Notes: generated by a model from the sequence alone, not told the origin. Shown: positions 24,559-33,674, counted from the stretch's first letter. The stretch: DNA of 64,000 bases from Pseudoneobacillus sp052180215 (GCF_052180215.1 NZ_CP197471.1:1584001-1648000); one strand, 5' to 3'. Program-made: numbers and translations.

Positions 24559-25644
24559 ATGAAGTATTCTTTATATTTAAACGATTATCAGACTGAGAAA
24601 CTTTTTTCTATTCTGCGTTGGGTTTTTTTGGGTATTAGTATTATATTATTTTATGTGCCACCTATTTCAACCATACTTGGCTTCAATCATACAACATTCC
24701 CGATTTTACTTTCTGTAGGAATATTGTATATGACCTTATCACAAATCGCCTTGAATAGGATTAAACCTGAGGATGAATGGTTCAAAAAAATAACAAAACT
24801 CGGTATTGTATTTGATTATATTGCCCTTATCTGGCTATTAGCCTTAACAGGCGGTGTGGAAAGTTATTTATTCCCTATTTCCTATCTGCTAATTATGCAT
24901 GCTACGATATATTGGAAAACAAAGGGAGCTTTTATTTCCTCACTTGCTGTTTCAATTGGTTATACAGCTATTTATTTAATTTTAGACAATGGCTTGGATC
25001 ATATATTTTTATATTTAATTAATTCCTTTTTTACTTGGATTGTCGGACTATTTGGTTCATTAATCGTATTAAGGGAACGAAAACACATGAAACAAAAAGA
25101 AATTTATCAAGAGCTCTTAGTCCAAGATTATCTTACAGGATTATATAATCATAGGCATTTTCAGGAAAATCTTGCTTATTTGTCATTAAATCAAACAGAA
25201 TTCACATTAATCATGGGTGATATTGACGATTTTAAGCAAATTAACGATAAGTATGGACATTTAGTTGGGGATGAAGTATTAAAACAGCTGGGAAAAACAA
25301 TTCAAACACTTGTTGATAAATTTAATGGACACGCCTTTCGTTATGGAGGAGAAGAGTTTGCCATTATTTTAGAACAAACAACTGAAAACCAAATTAAACT
25401 TTTTCTAAATGATCTTTATAAGGAACTTCATTTGACGACGTATACGGACGAAAAATGGAGTATAACGATGAGTTTTGGAGTTGCATTGTCTCACTCTGCT
25501 CCTACACATAGTCATTTATTAGCAGAAGCTGATGGACTCTTATATGAAGCAAAAGCTAAAGGTAGGAATTGTGCTTGTTTTAAATCTGGTACAGTGTACG
25601 TTAATGAGTATAACCTTAGTGAGAGAAATTTAATTAGTTCATAA
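24559..25644 (+). CDS. Membrane diguanylate cyclase (GGDEF domain)
   Basis: The 361-residue protein has an N-terminal membrane domain with about six hydrophobic segments (residues 20-175) and a C-terminal GGDEF domain (about 190-350). The active-site motif is GGEEF in RYGGEEFAII, preceded by the GDIDDFKQINDKYGH metal and substrate region, so it should make cyclic di-GMP from two GTP. The RxxD inhibitory site normally five residues before GGEEF is absent (KFNG instead), so product inhibition by that site is not expected. The ATG at 24559 follows AAGGAG. It is a single gene between terminators; it has no counterpart at this position in B. subtilis as far as I recall. Confidence 0.92.
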   Translation: MKYSLYLNDYQTEKLFSILRWVFLGISIILFYVPPISTILGFNHTTFPILLSVGILYMTLSQIALNRIKPEDEWFKKITKLGIVFDYIALIWLLALTGGVESYLFPISYLLIMHATIYWKTKGAFISSLAVSIGYTAIYLILDNGLDHIFLYLINSFFTWIVGLFGSLIVLRERKHMKQKEIYQELLVQDYLTGLYNHRHFQENLAYLSLNQTEFTLIMGDIDDFKQINDKYGHLVGDEVLKQLGKTIQTLVDKFNGHAFRYGGEEFAIILEQTTENQIKLFLNDLYKELHLTTYTDEKWSITMSFGVALSHSAPTHSHLLAEADGLLYEAKAKGRNCACFKSGTVYVNEYNLSERNLISS

Positions 25645-25648
25645 AAAT

Positions 25649-25685
25649 AAAACCTTCCGATTTTATTGTCGGAAGGTTTTATTTG
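25649..25685 (+). terminator. Intrinsic terminator after the GGDEF gene
   Basis: AAAACCTTCCGA pairs with TCGGAAGGTTTT with an 8-base loop, followed by ATTT. Confidence 0.9.
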
Positions 25686-25852
25686 TGATGTCTTATTGAA
25701 ATAATAGGTTTATTTTTATGGAAAAAGCAAAAAATGAAGATAGCAAAACTTTTGCATTATGGGTAATGTAGCCTTTAATGGGAAAATAAGTTAGAATATC
25801 GGTACATATGATGAATAGGATAGTATTTATTACGTGTTAAGGAGGACATCCT

Positions 25853-27151
25853 ATGCCAGTTATCACTGAAACTGTAAAAGAGATGAGAGGGTACAAACTT
25901 CATCTGGTCAAAACAGATAAATATAAAACCAACACAATCGTTTGGAGAATGAAGACCCCTTTAACGAAAGAAGATGTTACATTAAGGGCTTTACTTCCTC
26001 ACGTTTTACAAAGCAGTTCTGAAAAATATCCAACCACTACCCAACTTCGTTCTTATTTAGACGATTTATATGGTACAACTTTGTACGTAGATTTAGCAAA
26101 AAAAGGTGAATATCAGATCATGAGTTTTGTTATGGAAGTAGCAAATGAAAAATTCCTAACAGATTCCACCCCCTTGCTTCAGAAAGCAATGGAATTTTTA
26201 GCTGAAATATTACTAAAACCTAATAAAGAAAACCAAGCTTTTCATGTTTCTACAGTTGAAAAAGAGAAGAAAACATTAAAGCAAAGAATTCAATCCGTTT
26301 TTGACGATAAAATGCGCTATTCGAATCTACGACTTGTGGAAGAAATGTTTAAAGAAGAACCATATTCTTTACATGTCAATGGCCAGTTAGATGCAGTGGA
26401 TGGTATTACGGCTGAAAGTCTATATCAATACTATCAAAAGACTTTAAAAGAAGATGAAATGGATCTATATATTATTGGCGATGTGGAGGAAGCAGAAGTA
26501 GAAGGAATGGTAAATAATTTGTTTCAATTTGAGGAGCGTACCCCTAAAGAAATATCTGATTATGCTCGTAAAAATATTGAAACGGTCAATGAGGTTAAAG
26601 AAGAGCAAGATGTGAAACAGGGAAAATTAAATATCGGTTATCGAACCAATATTGTTTATGGTGACCCAGATTACTTTGCTTTACAAGTGTTTAATGGGAT
26701 ATTTGGTGGTTTTTCACATTCCAAGTTATTTATTAATGTAAGGGAAAAAGCAAGCTTAGCTTATTATGCAGCAAGCCGAATGGAAAGTCATAAAGGAATC
26801 ATGATGGTCATGTCCGGTATTGATATGAATAATTATAACCAGGCGGTTAGTATTATCCATGAACAAATGGAAGAAATGCGGAAGGGGAATTTTACAGATG
26901 ACGAGCTCGCACAAACGAAAGCTGTAATAGAAAACCAATTACTAGAAACCATTGATACTTCCCGAGGCATTGTTGAGGTTTTATACCATAATGTTGTCAG
27001 TAAAGTAGAAATAGGCTTAGACCAATGGATAGAAGAAATGAATAAAGTAACAAAAGAGGAAATTATTGCAGTTGCGCAAAAAATAGAGTTAGATACAATT
27101 TACTTCTTAACTGGATTGGGGGCAGGCAAAAATGAAAAAAATAACATTTGA
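25853..27151 (+). CDS. ymfF: M16 family protease homolog YmfF (inactive-type)
   Basis: The 432-residue protein has the overall M16 fold pattern, including SLAYYAASRMESHKGIM at about 300, but lacks the HxxEH zinc motif: the corresponding stretch reads RALLPHVLQSSSEKYPT. It is therefore probably the non-catalytic partner of the adjacent YmfH, as in other paired M16 peptidases. It overlaps ymfH by 20 bases. The ATG follows AAGGAGGACATCC. The substrate is unknown. The arrangement is conserved across Bacilli and lies upstream of ymfI. Confidence 0.9.
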   Translation: MPVITETVKEMRGYKLHLVKTDKYKTNTIVWRMKTPLTKEDVTLRALLPHVLQSSSEKYPTTTQLRSYLDDLYGTTLYVDLAKKGEYQIMSFVMEVANEKFLTDSTPLLQKAMEFLAEILLKPNKENQAFHVSTVEKEKKTLKQRIQSVFDDKMRYSNLRLVEEMFKEEPYSLHVNGQLDAVDGITAESLYQYYQKTLKEDEMDLYIIGDVEEAEVEGMVNNLFQFEERTPKEISDYARKNIETVNEVKEEQDVKQGKLNIGYRTNIVYGDPDYFALQVFNGIFGGFSHSKLFINVREKASLAYYAASRMESHKGIMMVMSGIDMNNYNQAVSIIHEQMEEMRKGNFTDDELAQTKAVIENQLLETIDTSRGIVEVLYHNVVSKVEIGLDQWIEEMNKVTKEEIIAVAQKIELDTIYFLTGLGAGKNEKNNI

Positions 27152-28421
27152 CCAGCTTCAAGAAGAATTGTTTTACGAAAAAATGGCAAATGGCTTAGAT
27201 GTCTATATTTTGCCAAAAAAAGGTTTTAATAAATCTTATGCTACCTTTACTACGAAATATGGCTCTATTGACAACCATTTTGTAGCAAAAGGGGATAGTG
27301 AATTTACAAAGGTTCCGGACGGAATTGCTCATTTCTTAGAGCATAAGCTTTTTGAGAAAGAAGATGGAGATGTTTTTCAGCAGTTTAGTAAGCAAGGAGC
27401 CAGTGCAAATGCATTTACATCTTTTACTAGAACCGCTTATCTGTTTTCAAGTACATCCAATTTTGAAAGAAATTTAGAAACATTAATTGACTTTGTTCAA
27501 GACCCATATTTTTCTGAGAAAACGGTTGAAAAGGAAAAGGGTATTATCGGTCAAGAAATCACCATGTATGATGATAACGCGGACTGGAGATTGTATTTTG
27601 GTCTAATTCAAAATATGTATAAAAATCATCCCGTAAAAATTGATATAGCTGGAACAATTGAATCAATTGCTAAAATAACAAAGGATATGCTTTACCAATG
27701 CTATTATACTTTCTACCACCCGAGTAATATGTTACTCTTTGTCGTTGGTCCTGTAGATGTAGAGGCTACGATGAATTTTATCAAAGAAAATCAAACAAAG
27801 AAGCCTTTTGAAGACCAACCTGAAATCCAACGTAAATTTGAAGATGAACCGATTGAAGTGGCAGAAAAGAAAAAAGTGTTGAAAATGAATGTGCAAACCT
27901 CGAAATGTTTATTTGGGATTAAAGCCCTCCCTCAAGAATATACAGGTGAAGAAATGCTAAAGAAAGAATTAGCTACTAATTTATTGTTAGATCTTCTCTT
28001 TGGGAAAAGTTCGGATAATTATCAGATGCTTTATTCGGAAGGATTAATTGATGAGACTTTTTCTTATGATTTTACCCAAGAACAAGGATTCGGTTTTGCG
28101 ATGATCGGTGGGGATACATCAGATCCGGATGGGCTTGCAAAAACTTTAGAGAAAATGGTAAAGGATGCTGCCGCAGGAAATGTCATTTCAGAAGAAAGCT
28201 TAAATAAAGCAAAGCGAAAAAAAATTGGCGCGTTTTTACGCTCAGTCAATTCTCCAGAATATATTGCGAATCAATTTACTCGCTATGCTTTTAATGATAT
28301 GAATTTGTTTGATGTTGTGCCAACGTTAGAAAAAATAACATTAGAAGAAATTAAATCGTTATGTACAGAATTTATCTCTGAGGAACGATTTACGGTTTGT
28401 CAAGTAGTGCCTAATAAGTAA
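27132..28421 (+). CDS. ymfH: M16 family zinc protease YmfH
   Basis: The 429-residue M16 peptidase carries HFLEH at residues 67-71 and a downstream glutamate in the region KEKGIIGQEITMYDD, so it is expected to bind zinc and cleave. It overlaps ymfF by 20 bases, giving an inactive-active pair, presumably a heterodimer. The family handles small peptides, including pheromone-type or bacteriocin-type precursors in some Firmicutes; no specific substrate can be read from the sequence. Its ATG follows TTGGGGGCAGGC. A terminator lies between ymfH and ymfI. Confidence 0.92.
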   Translation: MKKITFDQLQEELFYEKMANGLDVYILPKKGFNKSYATFTTKYGSIDNHFVAKGDSEFTKVPDGIAHFLEHKLFEKEDGDVFQQFSKQGASANAFTSFTRTAYLFSSTSNFERNLETLIDFVQDPYFSEKTVEKEKGIIGQEITMYDDNADWRLYFGLIQNMYKNHPVKIDIAGTIESIAKITKDMLYQCYYTFYHPSNMLLFVVGPVDVEATMNFIKENQTKKPFEDQPEIQRKFEDEPIEVAEKKKVLKMNVQTSKCLFGIKALPQEYTGEEMLKKELATNLLLDLLFGKSSDNYQMLYSEGLIDETFSYDFTQEQGFGFAMIGGDTSDPDGLAKTLEKMVKDAAAGNVISEESLNKAKRKKIGAFLRSVNSPEYIANQFTRYAFNDMNLFDVVPTLEKITLEEIKSLCTEFISEERFTVCQVVPNK

Positions 28422-28425
28422 TAGT

Positions 28426-28463
28426 AAAAAGGAATGACAGCGTAAATAGTCATTCCTTTTTCA
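28426..28463 (+). terminator. Intrinsic terminator of ymfFH
   Basis: AAAAAGGAATGAC pairs with GTCATTCCTTTTT around a 10-base loop. Confidence 0.92.
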
Positions 28464-28524
28464 TTGTTTTCTTTCAACTATATATGAAATCCGTTAAAAT
28501 TAGGTTAAAAACAGGAGAGTTTAT

Positions 28525-29244
28525 ATGGGATTTGTTTTAATTACAGGCGCAAGTGGGGGGATTGGACAGGCTATAGCACGACAACTTGCAGAAGAAGGGT
28601 ACAATCTCTACTTACATTACAATCATAATAAAAAGGGTATAGAAGAGCTATTGAATTCCATTAATCATTTTCAGGGGGAATATATTCCGGTTCAAGGGGA
28701 TCTAAGTAAGGTCTCCGATTACGAAAGGATTGTAAATCATATTTTTTCATTGGATGCGATTGTGCATAATGGGGGTCAATCACATTACGGACTACTAACC
28801 GATCTTGATCCTCAAACAACAGAAGAATTATTAAACGTTCATGTTTCGGCTCCATTACTTCTTACAAAGCTTCTTCTACCAAAAATGGTTCAGAAACGAC
28901 ATGGGAATATTGTGGTGATTTCTTCCATATGGGGACAAATAGGAGGCTCCTTTGAGGTAGCCTATTCCACTGTCAAAGGGGCTCAACTTTCTTTTGTAAA
29001 GGCTTTAAGCAAGGAAGTTGCCTTAAATGGTATTAGGGTAAACGCTATTGCTCCAGGAGCCGTTGAAACCAAAATGGTCAACCATTTACAATCCGATGAA
29101 TTGGAAAGCCTAAAAGAAGAAATTCCTATGGGGCGTTTAGGACGACCAGAAGAAATCGCAAAAGGTGTTTCGTTTTTATTGTCAGAACAATCATCCTATA
29201 TTACTGGACAAGTATTATCTATAAATGGTGGATGGTATACGTAA
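28525..29244 (+). CDS. ymfI: SDR family reductase YmfI (EF-P 5-aminopentanone reductase)
   Basis: The 239-residue short-chain dehydrogenase has the cofactor motif TGASGGIGQAIA at about 7-18 and catalytic Y147 and K151 in YSTVKGA. In B. subtilis YmfI reduces the 5-aminopentanone carried by Lys32 of elongation factor P to 5-aminopentanol, a step needed for swarming and translation of polyproline motifs. That role is assigned here by homology and position, since many SDRs look alike. The ATG follows ACAGGAGAG. It lies in the ymfF-ymfH-ymfI-ymfJ order of Bacillus. Confidence 0.88.
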   Translation: MGFVLITGASGGIGQAIARQLAEEGYNLYLHYNHNKKGIEELLNSINHFQGEYIPVQGDLSKVSDYERIVNHIFSLDAIVHNGGQSHYGLLTDLDPQTTEELLNVHVSAPLLLTKLLLPKMVQKRHGNIVVISSIWGQIGGSFEVAYSTVKGAQLSFVKALSKEVALNGIRVNAIAPGAVETKMVNHLQSDELESLKEEIPMGRLGRPEEIAKGVSFLLSEQSSYITGQVLSINGGWYT

Positions 29245-29366
29245 ATGCTTTGTTCATAAAATGTTCAGATGTATCTAAAGTTTTTCTCATTATCATTTAC
29301 AAACGTATATTTTTAACTTCTTGAAACAAAATATATTTGTATTACTTTAAAGGAGGTTTTCACCGT

Positions 29367-29612
29367 ATGTCTGTATTAGATAATTGGCAACAATGGAAAG
29401 ACTTTTTAGGTGATCGACTCAGCCAAGCTGAATCAGAAGGGATGAGTAAGGGAGTCGTTAATGACCTTGCTTATCAAATTGGTGACTACTTAGCTGCTCA
29501 AGTTGATCCAAAAAACGAACAAGAAAGAATTTTAGCTGATTTATGGTCAGTAGCTAACGAAGACGAACAACATGCTATTGCCAACATGATGGTCAAGCTT
29601 GTTAAAGGATAA
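29367..29612 (+). CDS. ymfJ: DUF3243 family protein YmfJ
   Basis: This is a short conserved Bacillus protein of 81 residues. It starts MSVLDNWQQWKDFLGDRLSQAESEG and ends with a helix (ANMMVKLVKG). No catalytic motif is visible. Homologs are conserved in spore-forming Bacilli between ymfI and ymfK; function is unknown. The start at 29367 follows AAAGGAGG; a TTG 30 bases upstream was rejected. A terminator lies immediately downstream. No strong promoter was recognised in the 120 bases upstream, which are AT-rich. Confidence 0.9.
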   Translation: MSVLDNWQQWKDFLGDRLSQAESEGMSKGVVNDLAYQIGDYLAAQVDPKNEQERILADLWSVANEDEQHAIANMMVKLVKG

Positions 29613-29623
29613 GAACCAAACGT

Positions 29624-29654
29624 GAGAGGGGAATTGAATCCCTTCTCTTTTTTA
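29624..29654 (+). terminator. Intrinsic terminator of ymfJ
   Basis: GAGAGGGG pairs with CCCTTCTC (one G-U) around AATTGAAT and is followed by TTTTTT. Confidence 0.88.
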
Positions 29655-29662
29655 ATACCTTT

Positions 29663-29711
29663 TACCACTTTAAAGTAACGGGGGTCTGACCCCCGTTACT
29701 TTAAAGTGGTA
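29663..29711. repeat. 49-bp perfect palindrome
   Basis: Two 24-base arms (29663-29686 and 29688-29711) are exact inverted copies around a single T at 29687. The centre reads GGGGGTCTGACCCCC. Sequences with such GGTCTGACC centres occur as repeated extragenic palindromes in several bacterial genomes. It lies after the ymfJ terminator and has no T run of its own. Confidence 0.85.
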
Positions 29712-29858
29712 ATGTAAGTGAATTTTTAGAGTTGGAATGTTTTTAGAGGAAAGGAATTCCTAGAATGTCTGTTTTTTCTTTCATATTAAGGTAAAATCAT
29801 ATATGATAGTAACAGGGTTTTTGTTGAATCATGTCGGGTATATACTTAGGAGGTTTTT

Positions 29859-30650
29859 ATGGAAAAGAAGGAATGGTATTTAGAATATGAAATTCAAAAA
29901 AACCGTCCTGGGTTGCTGGGCGACATTTCCTCTCTTTTAGGAATGCTTTCGATTAATATTGTAACGATTAACGGCGTTGATGAAGGACGACGCGGTTTAT
30001 TAATATTAGCTAATGACAATCACCAAATCCAAAGACTTGAGTCTATTTTGCTCACAATGGATACAATAAAAGTAATAAAGTTAAGAGAGCCTAAGCTTAG
30101 AGACCGTCTCGCGGTCCGTCACGGTCGTTATATCCAAAGAGATGCGGACGATAAAAAAACTTTCCGGTTTGTACGTGACGAACTTGGCTTATTGGTTGAC
30201 TTTATGGCAGAATTATATAAGCAAGAAGGGCACAAACTAATTGGAATAAGAGGAATGCCTAGGGTAGGAAAAACAGAATCTATTGTTGCAGCAAGTGTCT
30301 GTGCAAATAAACGATGGCTTTTTGTTTCATCAACATTGCTAAAACAAACGATTCGAAATCAACTGGTAGAGGATGAATATAACGAAAATAATCTTTTTAT
30401 CCTTGATGGTATTGTTTCAACCCGAAGAGCTAATGAACGACATTGGCAATTGGTACGTGAAATCATGAGGTTACCTGCGGTAAAGGTTGTTGAACATCCA
30501 GATATATTTGTTCAGAATACCGAGTACACACTTGATGATTTTGACTATATTATAGAACTTCGCAATGATCCTGATGAAGAAATTACATATGAAGTAGTAA
30601 ATCAGAATAACCTATTCTCTGATTCTGATTTTGGAGGATTTGATTTTTAA
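29859..30650 (+). CDS. ymfK: DUF3388 protein YmfK (ACT-like plus P-loop)
   Basis: The 263-residue conserved Bacillus protein has two visible parts. Residues 1-80 look like an ACT-type domain (EIQKNRPGLLGDISSLLGMLSINIVTING). Residues about 110-235 contain a P-loop, GMPRVGKTES, at about 131-140 and a following helix-strand pattern with NNLFILDG as possible Walker B. This suggests an ATP-binding protein that senses a small ligand, but the real function is unknown. The ATG follows AGGAGG. The rodZ gene starts 20 bases later, so they may be cotranscribed. Confidence 0.85.
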   Translation: MEKKEWYLEYEIQKNRPGLLGDISSLLGMLSINIVTINGVDEGRRGLLILANDNHQIQRLESILLTMDTIKVIKLREPKLRDRLAVRHGRYIQRDADDKKTFRFVRDELGLLVDFMAELYKQEGHKLIGIRGMPRVGKTESIVAASVCANKRWLFVSSTLLKQTIRNQLVEDEYNENNLFILDGIVSTRRANERHWQLVREIMRLPAVKVVEHPDIFVQNTEYTLDDFDYIIELRNDPDEEITYEVVNQNNLFSDSDFGGFDF

Positions 30651-30670
30651 ATATTGGAAGGTGTTAAAAG

Positions 30671-31588
30671 TTGACGGAATTAGGTAATCGACTAAAAGAA
30701 GCTCGAGAAGCCAAAGGATTGAGTTTAGATGATCTCCAAACAATCACAAAAATACAAAAAAGATATTTAATTGGAATAGAAGAAGGTAATTACACGATGA
30801 TGCCTGGCAAATTTTATGTTCGGGCATTTATCAAACAATATGCAGAAGCGGTTAATCTCAATCCTGAAGAGCTTTTTGATCTTTATAAAGAAGAGGTACC
30901 ATCGGTAGTAAATACCGAGTTGCCAGAGCTCTCTCGAGTAAAAACGAGGAAAAGTATTTCCGATGGAAATTCGAAGGTGTTTGACATACTTCCTAAATTA
31001 TTGATAGGTGTTTTTATTCTTGGGGCTGCGGCATTAATATATTATTTCCTTCAACAAAATGCTGGTGAAAATACCAAGGAGGAAGTGAATACTGGAAATG
31101 AACCGGTAAATTTTGAACAATCGGAAAACCTAGAAAGTAAACAGGACGACAAACAAGAAACGTCTGCGGACACGAATACTGAAGAAGATGGTCAATCAGA
31201 TGATAATACAGCATCTGAAGAAGAAACGGAAACCGAAGAAGCTGAAACCCCTGTTCAAGAGGTTAATATTGTATCAACAAAGGGCTCCGAAACAGTGTAT
31301 GAGTTAAAAAATACAGACCACTTTGAATTAAAGCTTGTTTCAACAGGTGAAACTTGGGTCAATATGAAAAATGGAAAAGGATTTTCACTTTACCAAGGGA
31401 TGTTGAAAAAAGGTCAAACAGAAAGTCAAACCGTAGATTATTCAAAGGAAACTGAAGCAGTCCTTGTAATTGGAAATTCAGTAAATACAGAGATCTATAT
31501 TAATGATCAAAAACTGGAATATGCGATTGCACCTACGGATGAAGTAAGACAAGATATCGTTATTCGCTTTTCTCAGAAGGTAGAATAG
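30671..31588 (+). CDS. rodZ: RodZ-like cell-shape protein YmfM
   Basis: The 305-residue protein has a cytoplasmic N-terminal helix-turn-helix (about 5-70, LGNRLKEAREAKGLSLDDL), one membrane segment (about 111-129, LLIGVFILGAAALIYYFL), an acidic low-complexity linker (about 130-200) and a C-terminal beta-rich domain (DUF4115, about 205-300). This is the RodZ architecture; RodZ links MreB to the membrane in cell elongation. It starts with TTG after GGAAGGTG. It ends in a hairpin terminator that overlaps the stop codon. pgsA follows, as in Bacillus. Confidence 0.92.
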   Translation: MTELGNRLKEAREAKGLSLDDLQTITKIQKRYLIGIEEGNYTMMPGKFYVRAFIKQYAEAVNLNPEELFDLYKEEVPSVVNTELPELSRVKTRKSISDGNSKVFDILPKLLIGVFILGAAALIYYFLQQNAGENTKEEVNTGNEPVNFEQSENLESKQDDKQETSADTNTEEDGQSDDNTASEEETETEEAETPVQEVNIVSTKGSETVYELKNTDHFELKLVSTGETWVNMKNGKGFSLYQGMLKKGQTESQTVDYSKETEAVLVIGNSVNTEIYINDQKLEYAIAPTDEVRQDIVIRFSQKVE

Positions 31589-31612
31589 TCATCCAAAGAT
31601 GACTATTTTTTC
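31584..31612 (+). terminator. Terminator overlapping the rodZ stop codon
   Basis: AATAGTCATC pairs with GATGACTATT around CAAA, followed by TTTT. The stop codon is in the 5' arm. Confidence 0.85.
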
Positions 31613-31647
31613 CGCTTTTTTATAATGGCAATTGGAGGTTTTTGTGG

Positions 31648-32226
31648 ATGAATATCCCAAATAAAATTACAGTATCAAGAATCTTTTTAATACCCTTGTT
31701 TTTAGTTATTATGCTTGTTCCATTTAATTGGGGCACTATGCATTTATTGGGTGCTACTATGCCAGTCACTCATTTTATAGGAGCTCTAATATTTATTTTC
31801 GCAGCTTCGACTGACTGGGTAGATGGCTATTATGCAAGAAAATATAATTTGGTTACAAATCTCGGGAAATTTTTAGATCCGTTAGCTGATAAATTATTAG
31901 TTTCAGCTGCATTGATTGTTTTAGTAGAACTTGGTTATATTCCATCTTGGGTAGCAATCATTATTATTAGCCGTGAATTTGCTATTACAGGTCTTCGATT
32001 AGTACTGGCTGACCAAGGAGAAGTAGTTGCGGCTAAAATGTTAGGGAAAATAAAAATGTGGGCTCAAATCGTGGCCATTTCTGCATTTCTTTTACATAAT
32101 ATCATTTTTGAATTGCTTTCCATTCCTTTTGCTGATATTGCCCTATGGGTTGCGCTAATTTTCACTATTTGGTCTGGTTGGGATTATTTTGATAAAAATA
32201 AAGCGGTCTTTAAAAATTCAAAGTAG
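31648..32226 (+). CDS. pgsA: CDP-diacylglycerol-glycerol-3-phosphate 3-phosphatidyltransferase
   Basis: PgsA makes phosphatidylglycerophosphate, the committed step to phosphatidylglycerol, in the membrane. The 192-residue protein has about five hydrophobic segments and the CDP-alcohol phosphotransferase motif with D56, D59, G60, A63, R64, G73, D77 and D81. The ATG at 31648 follows TTGGAGG; an upstream in-frame TTG was rejected. The length agrees with B. subtilis PgsA (193). cinA follows 20 bases later and is probably cotranscribed. Confidence 0.96.
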   Translation: MNIPNKITVSRIFLIPLFLVIMLVPFNWGTMHLLGATMPVTHFIGALIFIFAASTDWVDGYYARKYNLVTNLGKFLDPLADKLLVSAALIVLVELGYIPSWVAIIIISREFAITGLRLVLADQGEVVAAKMLGKIKMWAQIVAISAFLLHNIIFELLSIPFADIALWVALIFTIWSGWDYFDKNKAVFKNSK

Positions 32227-32246
32227 GTTAGAAAAGAGGCTACAAA

Positions 32247-33500
32247 ATGAATGCTGAAATCATTGCTGTAGGGTCTGAATTATTATTAGGGCAAATCGTG
32301 AATACGAATGCCCGTTTTTTATCTCAACAAATGGCAGAAATAGGCGTAAATGTTTATTACCACACAGTAGTTGGCGATAATCCTTCACGTTTAGAAGAAG
32401 CTATCGCAGCAGCGGAGAGTCGTGCGAACATTATTATTTTTACAGGCGGTCTCGGTCCTACCAAAGATGACTTAACAAAAGAAACCATTTCAAAACATTT
32501 AAAAACTCAGCTTGTTATGGACGAGATTGCGCTAAAATCCATTGAAGAATTTTTTGTGAGAACGAAAAGAGTCATGACGGAAAACAATAAGAAGCAAGCT
32601 CTTGTTCTGGAAGGAAGTATAATACTTCAAAATGATAATGGAATGGCGCCAGGAATGCTATTCAAATCTAATGATAAAGTATATATATTATTACCTGGTC
32701 CTCCAAAGGAAATGGAGCCAATGTTTTCTAATTATGGAAAATTTGCTTTATTAAATGAAATAAGTCATGCAAGTAGAATTACTTCAAGGGTCCTTCGTTT
32801 TTTTGGTATCGGAGAATCAGCCTTAGAAACTCAAATTGAAGATTTAATTGATCAACAGTCTAACCCCACGATCGCTCCTCTTGCTTCAGATGGGGAGGTT
32901 ACGTTAAGGCTAACAGCAAGACATCATGATGATAACGAAGCCAAGCGACTATTGGATGAAACGGAGAATAAGATTAGGGATAGGGTCGGTCAATTTTTGT
33001 ATGGATATAATGATACGTCTCTAATGAAGGAAGCTTTCCTCCTTCTTCAAGAAAATAATCTTACAATTTCATGTGCTGAAAGCTTAACGGGTGGCATGTT
33101 TCAAGAACTTCTCACTGCTCTCCCAGGTGCTTCAAGTGTGTTAAATGGTGGAGTTGTGTGCTATTCTAATGATTCAAAAATGAAGTTAGTTCAAGTGAAG
33201 CCTGAAACAATAGAACAGTATGGTGCAGTAAGTGAACAATGTGCAATCGAACTTTCTGAAAATATTGCCCAACAATTAAATTCAAATATCGGTATTAGCT
33301 TTACAGGAGTGGCAGGGCCAGATCCTGTTGAAGGCAAAACAGTAGGTACGGTTTATATTGGAATTTATATAGATGGAAGAACGCCACTTGTTGAAAAATT
33401 AGAACTTGCTGGAAGTAGAGAAGCTATTAGAATAAGAACAGTTAAATACGGATATTATTATTTAGTTAAACATTTAAAAGCGAAACAAGGTAAACTTTAA
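32247..33500 (+). CDS. cinA: CinA family protein (competence-damage / NMN deamidase type)
   Basis: The 417-residue protein has an N-terminal molybdopterin-binding-like domain (about 1-170; IAVGSELLLGQIVNTNARFL, FTGGLGPTKDDLT) and a C-terminal CinA domain (about 255-415; SCAESLTGGMFQELLT, GISFTGVAGPDP). The C-terminal domain is, in other bacteria, an NMN amidohydrolase; the N-terminal part hydrolyses ADP-ribose in some members. In B. subtilis cinA is cotranscribed with recA as a competence gene; here a terminator overlaps the cinA end, and recA has its own promoter. Confidence 0.95.
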   Translation: MNAEIIAVGSELLLGQIVNTNARFLSQQMAEIGVNVYYHTVVGDNPSRLEEAIAAAESRANIIIFTGGLGPTKDDLTKETISKHLKTQLVMDEIALKSIEEFFVRTKRVMTENNKKQALVLEGSIILQNDNGMAPGMLFKSNDKVYILLPGPPKEMEPMFSNYGKFALLNEISHASRITSRVLRFFGIGESALETQIEDLIDQQSNPTIAPLASDGEVTLRLTARHHDDNEAKRLLDETENKIRDRVGQFLYGYNDTSLMKEAFLLLQENNLTISCAESLTGGMFQELLTALPGASSVLNGGVVCYSNDSKMKLVQVKPETIEQYGAVSEQCAIELSENIAQQLNSNIGISFTGVAGPDPVEGKTVGTVYIGIYIDGRTPLVEKLELAGSREAIRIRTVKYGYYYLVKHLKAKQGKL

Positions 33501-33519
33501 TAGTTTACCTGTTTTTTTT
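33486..33519 (+). terminator. Terminator overlapping the cinA end
   Basis: AGGTAAACT pairs with AGTTTACCT around TTAAT and is followed by eight Ts. Confidence 0.92.
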
Positions 33520-33674
33520 GCCTCAACTATCAAGCTATACTTTAAAATATAAATTATAGTAATATATATTTGCATAATAAGAGAAAATGGTTAAATTGCG
33601 CCAAAATAGAAGCGAAAAGCGTTAATTCTTATGAAATTTTAACATTTTGAGCTAAATTTCCTTTTGATAAAAAA

